This document shows, one piece after another, positions 1-5,211 of a stretch of 5,211 nucleotides of DNA; positions within the stretch are counted from its first letter, which is position 1; each line of letters begins with the position of its first letter. The notes under the pieces are model-generated. The model was not told where the DNA came from. It made no database searches and saw only the letters and a list, made by a program, of their open reading frames with translations. The position numbers and the translations under genes are program-made. The stretch is from JANXLS01 sp037129555 (GTDB lineage: Bacteria; Planctomycetota; SZUA-567; H5-PLA8). The DNA lies in the NCBI GenBank assembly GCA_037129555.1, contig JBAXUS010000318.1, forward strand, positions 1 through 5,211. The letters are read 5' to 3'.

Positions 1-1235
1 AGGTATTTCACCCACAGCCAATCGACGCGCGCCTGTTGGCTGTTAAGCTGCTTGTACGCGTTGAAGACGATGCCGCGGTAGATGCGGGGTTGAGTGAAGA
101 CGGCCACGCACGCGTAATGTGGCGCGCCTTGCGGAGCGCCTTCGGGCGTGACGTTGTCGCCCAACTCAAAACGGTACGGATTAAACATGCCGTGAAGTCC
201 GCCCAGCGGCGAGCAGCCGAGCGCGTTGAAGGCTCCGTTCGCGATGCGCTCAAGCCGCTCGTCCGTCAAATGATACGCGCCGGGGCTGATGTGATGGAGC
301 CACATGAATCCAAGCAATTCGGCTTTGCAGTGACCCTGATCCTCGCCGCCCTTGATGATCTTCATCCCTTTATAAAGCCCGTCCTTCCATCCCGGCCCGT
401 TTCCGACGAACGCTTCATGCCCTTCGGTCGTCGTGTTGTATTGCCACCAGACGTAGCGCTTGCCATCGATCTCGCCGACGGTGTTGTCGCGGAAGAAGAA
501 GTCCATCGTCCAGGTCAACGCCTTTGTAACGACTGTTTGCACTGCGTCTAAATCGGTTTTTCCGGTGGCGAGTTTGCGATAGCGAATCGCCTCGACGAAC
601 GGCGCGGCGGGGAGCCAGAGGCCGGAGTTTGAATTCCACGAAAATCGTCCGACGTTCGTCACACATAATGGAGCGCCCGAAACGGGGTCGAGTTTCCCGT
701 CTCCAAAGTAGTACTTTTTCAGACCCACTTTCGGATCGTTCGGACCATTTTGGTACCAGACGAAATTCAAGTAATTGTCGGCCTTCTCCAACAATTTCTT
801 ATCGACCGAGCCAGGCTTCGCCGCTTCGCGTTTCCAGATCTCACACGCGCAGAGCGTCATGCTGGTCATGCTGGCGCACGTGAACGGTTCGGCGGGGCAG
901 GGAAGGCCCTCCTTCCTCTCGTCCGCAGAACTGGTCGCCATCGGATCGAGCGTGACGAGTTGCTGGAGGTAATCGGCGAGCACCATCATGCGCTCGAAAA
1001 CAGCGGGATCGTCGCCGAGAATTTTGTACGCCGTGTACATGTTAAGCATCGTGTGGCAGAACGACCCGTACGTGTAATCCGAGTGCGAAAATTTCGTGCC
1101 GGTGACCTCGTGCCAACTGCGTTTAGTTTGCAGTGCCGTGCGGTAAGGCGCGACCCATTCTTCGGTGAATTGCTCGCGCAGTTGCTTCAGCGTCTCCGGA
1201 TTGAACGGCACGTCGGGAGCGAAGATTTGATCCAT
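1..1235 (-). other. Helix-rich, Cys-containing C-terminal domain of the giant protein (residues about 825-1235+, incomplete)
   Basis: From about residue 825 the sequence changes from beta-repeat to alternating amphipathic helices, for example FCHTMLNMYTAYKILGDD, RFSWNSNSGLWLPAA and KAELLGFMWLHHI. Helices are separated by loops rich in Gly, Pro, aromatic residues and His. Helix pairs with aromatic and acidic/His residues at their ends are typical of alpha/alpha-toroid carbohydrate-active enzymes and terpenoid-like barrels. Nine Cys in about 410 residues of an exported protein could form disulfides. No family is recognised, and catalytic residues cannot be named. The domain continues past the left edge. 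Confidence 0.5.
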
Positions 1236-3707
1236 ATCAAAGTCTTCCTCTTTCCCGGACACGCTCGCTCGCGGGTTGCTGATGGCCAGCGCCGCGCCTT
1301 TCGTGTTGAGGAGGAACGGCGAGAGATCCACGAAGCGTCCGGTGTTGCATTCCAGGACGCGCGTGAACCCGGCCGTGTCGGCGTCCTTCCAAATCCCCCG
1401 TTCGATAAAAACGCCGCCGATCATGGTGCCGATTTGAAATGTGTTGGTGGCGTTCTTGAGATCAAGCTTGACGTTGGGATTTGCAGGAAGACGGATCGTC
1501 GCGCGCGGCGAATTGAAACCTCTCGATGACGCGAACGTGCCAGATTTCGGCGCAAAGTCGATGTAACCTTCGTTGAGAATGCCGTGCGTCCAGATCATGT
1601 CGAGATGCCCGGCAAACTCTTTGACATTAATGTCGTAACCGACGCCGGTGGGGGCGACAGATGCCATGTCACCATCGATGACGAAGCGAGCGTTTCCCGG
1701 CTTCGTGCGGCGGATGTCGAGCACCGCCTGCTTGTTTCGTGCGCCGACGATAGATCCCCGCAGCGTCAACTCGCTCCCTTCTAATAGAAGTGTGCCGCTG
1801 TAGAAATCTTTGAGCGGGTTGTCGTCAAAGAGCGTGAGGTCTGCGGTGACGATGCGAGGTTCTGCCGCGTCGTAAAGGATCGTCCCAGCATGAAACGAAA
1901 GCGCGCGGCCGCCGAGATCGAGGTTGCCGGTGTCGAGCGAAAGGACGCCGCCTTTTACGATGGCGAGTTCATGCGCGAGCCACGGTTCGGCGGTGGGATG
2001 AAGCGTGTGTCCGGCAGCGACTTCATAGTGCGCGGCAGGGAGTTTGTTGGGAGCGAGATCGCCCCAGGACGCGGGCGCGGTGAGACCACCGGACGCGGTG
2101 CTGGGAACGCGTTTGAAATCGACAACGCGAAGCTTTCCAAGGTTGTTGATACTAACATGCTCAAAGAGGTCGATATTTCCCGTGTGGAATACAGTTTCGT
2201 TTTTGACACGTTCCGTCCATGTCGTTGGAACTTCTCTTTGCGAGTGCCCATCTGTATTCGGATAGATGCCTGGGACAATTTCTTTGTCGTTGATCCGCGA
2301 ACCCCGCCCAAGCACTGCGCTCCCTTTTTTTATTTCGAGCCGGGAGTATGGGCCGGAAAGAACAAGTGCGCCCGTCGTTTCCAACCCATCTTTCACCACG
2401 ACGCGCTTACTTCCTTTACCGTCTAAAATCACCGTGCCGCTGCCCCAACCGGCGGTGCCAAAATCAAGTTCCGTCGCGCCTCGCATTTTTTCTGTCGTGA
2501 TCGTTCCTGTGAACCCGCTTAGATCGAAATCTTTCTCGAAAACAATTTGCGCTGCGCTTCCCGCAATCCGCAGTGTGCCTGAGCCTGAGAGCGAACCGCG
2601 CTTAAAGGTTGTCAAGAATACGAAATAGTGATAGCTCTCCTGCAGCATCAAGACAGACTCATTTAAGACTTCAATCTTGCCTGAGATTGTGCACGGTTTG
2701 TCTGCCTTCACCATTCCTCCATTAAGTAACAACTCCTCACCCTTCTGCGAAAAATCGTTGTCGCCTTCCTTCAGCACCAACGTCTCCCCCACATCGATGC
2801 GATGAATCGGCTTCGCTTCGGGCGGTGGAAGAATCGTGATCGAGGAGCCTTCGATGGAGGCTGGTTCGATCGCCTCTTTCAGATCCGCGAAGCCGCCTTT
2901 GAGCTTGGGAATTTGGGTGTAGTCGGCGGTAGTCGCGGGGGTGTAAACGCCGGGCGCGAGGCCGTCGGCTTTGGGGCCGAGAATCGAACCGTGGCCGAAC
3001 GTGCAGGCTGTGTTGCCGAGATTAATGCGCGTGTAATTGCTGGGACTGACGAACGCGCCGAGCATGTTCACGCCGCTCTCAAATCGAATCGTAAACGTCT
3101 GGCGACTGGGTGGGCGGATGTCGATGGCGACACGGTGAAGATCGCGGCTGGTCCCAGCGAGCGCGAGTGTGGTGACGCCTTTCATCGCGGCGCCGACGGC
3201 GATCTTCCCCGTGCAGCCGCTGAAGTCCACGTTACGCAGCGTGAGCGTCCGAAAGTTGCCCGCGTTGCGGACGATGTCGAGCGTGGCCTTGCCGGTGATT
3301 GCCCCGCCATCGAAGCCACCCAACGCGGCGCGCACGGTGGAATCCGCGCGGACTTCGAGCGTCAATTGCTTGAGCGTCCCGCGTTCCATATTCAGTTCGC
3401 CACCATCCAAAAGAATCGTCTTACCCGCGCAATCAAACGTGGGATTGGCCAGCATACTCAGCACAGCGCCCTTGCTGACGACGATGGTTTTGACGGGAAG
3501 CTTTGAATCTTTTGCCGCCGTCTTAAGCGTCAAATTATGCCCAGCCGAAATGACAAACGTTTCGTCAGGCTTTGTTTTCGGATCCACGCCCCCCCAATTC
3601 GCCGGAAGCGTAAAGTCGTTGTCTGTGTCGCCGGTGGAAGCGACGGCGGCAACGGCGGAACCGTTGACAAGCGTCGCGAGGAGGAAGAATGCCGGGATGA
3701 ATTTCAT
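1..3707 (-). CDS. Giant exported protein with autotransporter-like beta repeats and an unassigned helix-rich C-terminal domain (3' end outside window)
   Basis: The frame stays open from an ATG at 3707 to the left edge, giving at least 1235 residues with no in-frame stop. Residues 1-20 look like a Sec signal peptide: Lys2, a hydrophobic core FIPAFFLLATLV, and A-V-A before the likely cut. Residues about 28-820 are beta-rich and Gly/Thr/Leu-rich, with internally related repeats resembling the autotransporter-associated beta-strand repeats common in PVC-group bacteria. Residues about 825-1235 change character to amphipathic helices with Trp/Tyr/Phe and many Cys (884, 937, 944, 953, 955, 1015, 1127, 1165, 1200). 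This suggests an alpha/alpha-toroid-like fold as in many glycoside hydrolases and polysaccharide lyases, but I recognise no specific family. Candidate polar residues sit in EGHE (1095-1098) and GEDQGH (1121-1126). The start is chosen because it directly precedes the signal peptide; the ribosome site is weak. Localisation outside the cytoplasm is well supported. The enzymatic role is inference. It lies downstream of an exported esterase on the same strand. Confidence 0.88.
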   Translation of the reverse strand, partial: MKFIPAFFLLATLVNGSAVAAVASTGDTDNDFTLPANWGGVDPKTKPDETFVISAGHNLTLKTAAKDSKLPVKTIVVSKGAVLSMLANPTFDCAGKTILLDGGELNMERGTLKQLTLEVRADSTVRAALGGFDGGAITGKATLDIVRNAGNFRTLTLRNVDFSGCTGKIAVGAAMKGVTTLALAGTSRDLHRVAIDIRPPSRQTFTIRFESGVNMLGAFVSPSNYTRINLGNTACTFGHGSILGPKADGLAPGVYTPATTADYTQIPKLKGGFADLKEAIEPASIEGSSITILPPPEAKPIHRIDVGETLVLKEGDNDFSQKGEELLLNGGMVKADKPCTISGKIEVLNESVLMLQESYHYFVFLTTFKRGSLSGSGTLRIAGSAAQIVFEKDFDLSGFTGTITTEKMRGATELDFGTAGWGSGTVILDGKGSKRVVVKDGLETTGALVLSGPYSRLEIKKGSAVLGRGSRINDKEIVPGIYPNTDGHSQREVPTTWTERVKNETVFHTGNIDLFEHVSINNLGKLRVVDFKRVPSTASGGLTAPASWGDLAPNKLPAAHYEVAAGHTLHPTAEPWLAHELAIVKGGVLSLDTGNLDLGGRALSFHAGTILYDAAEPRIVTADLTLFDDNPLKDFYSGTLLLEGSELTLRGSIVGARNKQAVLDIRRTKPGNARFVIDGDMASVAPTGVGYDINVKEFAGHLDMIWTHGILNEGYIDFAPKSGTFASSRGFNSPRATIRLPANPNVKLDLKNATNTFQIGTMIGGVFIERGIWKDADTAGFTRVLECNTGRFVDLSPFLLNTKGAALAISNPRASVSGKEEDFDMDQIFAPDVPFNPETLKQLREQFTEEWVAPYRTALQTKRSWHEVTGTKFSHSDYTYGSFCHTMLNMYTAYKILGDDPAVFERMMVLADYLQQLVTLDPMATSSADERKEGLPCPAEPFTCASMTSMTLCACEIWKREAAKPGSVDKKLLEKADNYLNFVWYQNGPNDPKVGLKKYYFGDGKLDPVSGAPLCVTNVGRFSWNSNSGLWLPAAPFVEAIRYRKLATGKTDLDAVQTVVTKALTWTMDFFFRDNTVGEIDGKRYVWWQYNTTTEGHEAFVGNGPGWKDGLYKGMKIIKGGEDQGHCKAELLGFMWLHHISPGAYHLTDERLERIANGAFNALGCSPLGGLHGMFNPYRFELGDNVTPEGAPQGAPHYACVAVFTQPRIYRGIVFNAYKQLNSQQARVDWLWVKY
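1563..2087 (-). repeat. Beta-repeat unit C of the giant protein (residues about 541-715)
   Basis: The head matches unit A closely in spacing: APASWGD, then VAAGHTLHP, then IVKGGVLSLDTG and SFHAGTI. The tail is more diverged, with YSGTLLLEGSELTL and later EFAGHLDM, and it lacks the PGxY ending of the other two units. It leads into about 100 further beta-rich residues before the helical C-terminal domain. Confidence 0.45.
2118..2780 (-). other. Low-GC segment inside the giant gene
   Basis: Hand counts over 2101-2760 give 328 G or C of 660 bases, about 50 percent. The adjoining lines give 42/60 (2041-2100) and 40/60 (1981-2040) on one side, and 37/60 (2881-2940) and 40/60 (3121-3180) on the other. 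The reading frame continues through it without a break. The segment matches repeat unit B plus the linker before unit C. Confidence 0.6.
2253..2807 (-). repeat. Beta-repeat unit B of the giant protein (residues about 301-485), low-GC
   Basis: The head is degenerate (VGETLVL, GEELLLNGG). The tail is clear and carries the autotransporter-like signature LSGSGTLRIAG followed by DLSGFTGTI and GSGTVILDG, ending in GRGS and VPGIY. The encoding DNA has noticeably lower GC than units A and C and uses more AT-ending codons (TTA, ACA, GGA, TCA, one AGA). The unit may have been acquired or diverged separately from its neighbours. Confidence 0.5.
2928..3626 (-). repeat. Beta-repeat unit A of the giant protein (residues about 28-260)
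   Basis: This unit opens with a head containing PANWGG, then SAGHNLTL, then SKGAVLS, then ILLDGGELN. A tail follows with ITGKATLDI, VDFSGCTGKI, GHGS and finally APGVY. The head matches unit C (ASWGD, AAGHTL, VKGGVLS). The tail matches unit B (LSGSGTLRI, FDLSGFTGTI, GRGS, VPGIY). The pattern of short beta strands with Gly turns suggests a solenoid or beta-helix module used for binding or spacing. The homology is read by eye from shared spaced motifs. Confidence 0.55.
3648..3707 (-). other. Signal peptide of the giant exported protein
   Basis: The first 20 codons give a short basic start (Met-Lys), a hydrophobic stretch from Phe3 to Val14, and a small-residue end with Ala-Val-Ala at 18-20, followed by a Thr/Asp/Asn-rich mature start. 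This is the layout of a Sec type I signal peptide. No Cys is placed for lipid attachment. A cut a few residues later, after AAVA, is also possible. Confidence 0.75.
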
Positions 3708-3799
3708 AAGCGACGTCCGTAAACTGAGAAACGAAATAGACCGTGTTCTTGTGTTCTACTGTCGAATTGCAAATCCAGCATTGGTGCGAAAAAGTTTAG

Positions 3800-3805
3800 A
3801 TTGTA
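3800..3805 (-). promoter_or_regulatory. Weak candidate -10 element upstream of the giant gene
   Basis: On the minus strand the hexamer TACAAT lies about 95 bp upstream of the ATG at 3707, in an AT-rich part of the intergenic gap. No convincing -35 hexamer is found at 16-18 bp before it. The gap is long enough to hold a separate promoter for the giant gene, but this exact site is a guess. Confidence 0.15.
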
Positions 3806-3833
3806 ATACTTTGACCAGACGCTCTGCGGTTGC

Positions 3834-3852
3834 CCCACCCGATTCGGGCGGG
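3834..3852 (-). terminator. GC-rich hairpin just after the hydrolase stop codon, without a U-tract
   Basis: In the minus-strand transcript, CCCGCCCG pairs with CGGGTGGG around an AAU loop: eight pairs including one G-U. It starts about 10 nt after the hydrolase stop. The wobble pair becomes an A-C mismatch on the plus strand, so the stem is better in the minus-strand RNA. No run of U follows, so it may be an attenuator, an mRNA 3'-end stabiliser or a weak terminator rather than a classic intrinsic one. The rest of the 3708-3862 gap is AT-richer and shows nothing else clear. Confidence 0.4.
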
Positions 3853-3862
3853 TAAGCGCCGC

Positions 3863-4771
3863 TCATCGACCGGCTTCCAAAAAGCGCAGCAGGGTTGCTT
3901 CATCGATCGCACCAGCCGCGCCGTGACCTTCGCCCAGAGCCTTGCAGTGCATGATCGCGCCATCGAGGTAGCTAAAGATCTCGAGCTTACCGACAAGGCT
4001 GCTCGGTTTCTTCAGTTTCTCGCCTTGGTATCCCATGGTCTTGGCCCAGAGGAAAATGGACTCCTCCGCAGCGACGAAGCCGAGTTTACCGTTCTTCGCG
4101 GGAATCGCCGGGGAGGGCCCACCGTCATACGGAATCAGGTGATCCTCGGTTCCCGAGATGTTCATGATTCGAACGCCGGTCCGGGGTGTCGCGACGGCCT
4201 CGTAGCTGCTGTCATCGCCCTTGGCTTTGAAGTTCCGTCCGTCGTGTTGCAGCACGTTGAGCGGGCTGACGGCGGTCACGTAGTTGCGGATGTTCGGCAA
4301 GCGACTCTCGATGGCCAGTTGATTCGCCAACGCCGCGCCATTCGAGTTGCCCATGATGGTGAAATTATCCGGCTGGACGTTGTCACAAGCGGCGAGCTTT
4401 TCGACGATGGCTTCGATGAACCTGGGATCATCCGCCTTCGACCGCTCGGCCGAGATATTCCAGCTCTTCAGATAGCCGTCCGGAAACACCATCACATAGC
4501 GCGTCGCCATCGTTGGGTGCTGCTTCAGGAATCCGCTCATCGCGCTCCGGGCGTTGCCGCCGTTGCCGTGCAGAAAGATCAAGACGGGCAGCTTTCGGTT
4601 GTCCAAGTTTGCCGGCACGTTCACTTGGTAAGGGCGCGGAAAGTCCTGCTCTTGGGACCACGATTGCCGGATGAAATACTCGCCGGATGAAAGCGTGCCG
4701 TTGGCTTTGTCGGCAGCGTGCAGCGCCACCAGCGAAACAAGCAGTAGAAGTGTTAAGAGCTTTTTCATCAT
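3863..4771 (-). CDS. Exported alpha/beta hydrolase, PHB-depolymerase / feruloyl-esterase-like (CE1-type)
   Basis: This is a likely ester hydrolase acting outside the cytoplasm. Residue numbers here count from the in-frame TTG at 4780 (305 codons). I place the start at ATG 4771 (302 residues); ATG 4768 directly beneath it is equally possible, and a GAAAG lies just upstream. The N-terminus MKKLLTLLLLVSLVALHA is a strong Sec signal peptide with cleavage after ALHA and no lipobox Cys. Family features in order: LPVLIFLHGNGGN at about 64-76 (oxyanion region), VFPDGYLKSWN at 98-108, ADDPRFIEAIVEKL at 116-129 (typical ADD-x-x-FI of this group), nucleophile elbow GNSNG with Ser146, Asp213 in GTEDH, and His286 in GEGHG. 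The triad is complete, and the length of about 300 is normal for single-domain members. Substrate cannot be told from sequence: feruloyl or acetyl esters on plant polysaccharide, or short polyesters, are both plausible. The gene follows the partial gene by about 40 bp, so the two may be cotranscribed. Confidence 0.88.
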   Translation of the reverse strand: MMKKLLTLLLLVSLVALHAADKANGTLSSGEYFIRQSWSQEQDFPRPYQVNVPANLDNRKLPVLIFLHGNGGNARSAMSGFLKQHPTMATRYVMVFPDGYLKSWNISAERSKADDPRFIEAIVEKLAACDNVQPDNFTIMGNSNGAALANQLAIESRLPNIRNYVTAVSPLNVLQHDGRNFKAKGDDSSYEAVATPRTGVRIMNISGTEDHLIPYDGGPSPAIPAKNGKLGFVAAEESIFLWAKTMGYQGEKLKKPSSLVGKLEIFSYLDGAIMHCKALGEGHGAAGAIDEATLLRFLEAGR

Positions 4772-4810
4772 CGCTTTCAAAGATTCTTATCGAACCTACA
4801 CCGCATCGTT

Positions 4811-5211
4811 CTACTTCCCATTCACTTTCTCCCGCTCCACCCACTTGAACCGCGCAAACAATACCTTCGTGATGTCCGCATCCGCTTTTGGTTTGAGGCG
4901 AATCGTTGTGACACCCTTCCAGCTTGCCAACTGCTTTTGATTCGCGGAATTGACGAACTTGTTTGCGGGTAGCAGCATTTCTTGCCAGCGATCTTCGGCT
5001 GCGGTGATCTCGATCTCCGTTGAAAAGTCACCCGCAATGAGGATCAAGGTCTGCGGCTGGGTGCAGTAGAATCTGAAAGCGAGCTGCGCCTTGGGCGAGG
5101 TGGCTTTCCACTCGGGCTTGGCGGTCAGTTCGGTGCCGGTGCCGAGTTTGTTGTCCGTGCAGCGGAAGCCTTTGATGCCGCCGATGCCTTCGGTCTCCAC
5201 GACGTTGCTCC
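4811..5211 (-). CDS. C-terminal part of an unidentified protein ending in a beta-sandwich, carbohydrate-binding-like domain (5' end outside window)
   Basis: The frame is open from the right edge to a TAG at 4811-4813, showing about 132 residues. A GTG at 5200 is in frame, but codons before it are also open and no ribosome site is visible, so the true start is taken to lie outside the window. The sequence alternates short hydrophobic strands and polar turns: AQLAFRFYC, QTLILIAGDF, STEIEITA, RWQEMLLPANKF, VTTIRLKP and TKVLFARFKWVE. This pattern, with a Trp near the second half and a final strand ending WVE, resembles jelly-roll sugar-binding or CIA30/CBM-like domains found at the ends of secreted carbohydrate-active proteins. 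The family is not recognised with certainty. The next gene, an exported esterase, starts about 40 bp downstream on the same strand, and no terminator is seen between them. Confidence 0.75.
   Translation of the reverse strand, partial: SNVVETEGIGGIKGFRCTDNKLGTGTELTAKPEWKATSPKAQLAFRFYCTQPQTLILIAGDFSTEIEITAAEDRWQEMLLPANKFVNSANQKQLASWKGVTTIRLKPKADADITKVLFARFKWVEREKVNGK

Noticed and set aside
36..551. Plus-strand open frame of 171 codons
   Set aside because: It is antisense to the helix-rich domain, which continues in the open minus frame to the edge of the window.
750..1529. Plus-strand open frame of 259 codons
   Set aside because: It lies wholly antisense to the open giant gene, is Arg/Val/His-rich with no recognisable domain, and is explained by the strong GC bias at third codon positions of the real frame.
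1890..2628. Several short frames on both strands within the low-GC segment, considered as a possible inserted gene or element
   Set aside because: The giant gene's frame runs through the segment without a break, and no inverted-repeat ends, target duplication or transposase features are seen. The segment reads best as a protein module.
2802..3506. Plus-strand open frame of 234 codons, and the overlapping plus frame at 3169-3855
   Set aside because: Both are antisense to repeat unit A and the start of the giant gene, and have low-complexity Arg/Ala/Gly composition typical of shadow frames.
3830..4690. Plus-strand open frame of 286 codons
   Set aside because: It is antisense to the esterase, whose frame shows a full catalytic triad and signal peptide; the plus-strand product has no family features.
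4811..5200. Complete small gene starting at GTG 5200
   Set aside because: The frame is open past the GTG to the window edge, there is no signal peptide or ribosome site at that point, and the sequence looks like the final domain of a longer protein.
1..5211. CRISPR array, tRNA, rRNA, insertion sequence, anti-phage cassette or retron-like RNA
   Set aside because: No direct short repeats with spacers, cloverleaf, transposase, nuclease, reverse transcriptase or other hallmark residues were found; nearly the whole window is explained by three minus-strand coding regions.

Overview
The window shows three protein genes, all on the minus strand, so transcription runs from the right edge to the left edge. 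It holds no rRNA, tRNA, CRISPR array, transposase or phylogenetic marker gene. The taxonomic guess therefore rests on style only: secreted proteins with poor Shine-Dalgarno sites, a very large exported protein with autotransporter-like beta-strand repeats, and fairly high GC with strong GC3. This fits Verrucomicrobiota or a related PVC-group polysaccharide degrader. That placement is inference and is not firm.

Region by region, in transcription order: (1) 5211-4811 is the C-terminal end of a gene that enters from the right edge. It is about 132 residues of mostly beta-strand sequence, resembling a carbohydrate-binding or galactose-binding-like jelly roll. (2) After about 40 bp, 4771-3863 encodes an exported alpha/beta hydrolase of the PHB-depolymerase / feruloyl-esterase-like (CE1-type) group, with a visible Ser-Asp-His triad. 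(3) 3862-3708 is an intergenic stretch of about 155 bp with a GC-rich hairpin just after the hydrolase stop. (4) 3707-1 is one uninterrupted reading frame of at least 1235 codons that runs off the left edge. It encodes a signal peptide, then roughly 800 residues of beta-rich, internally repeated sequence, then a helix-rich, cysteine-containing domain of at least 410 residues that I cannot assign to a family.

The long plus-strand open frames across the window lie antisense to these genes and are shadows.

A reasonable reading is a small secreted module. The esterase would remove ester decorations from a polysaccharide or related polymer. The giant exported protein would act at the cell surface or outside the cell, with beta-helix-like repeats as scaffold or binding part and a C-terminal toroid-like helical domain that may be catalytic. 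Joint action is inferred from orientation, proximity and shared export signals only. The most notable observation is that the middle repeat of the giant protein is encoded by DNA of clearly lower GC (about 50 percent against 60-70 percent beside it), with edges matching the protein repeat edges.
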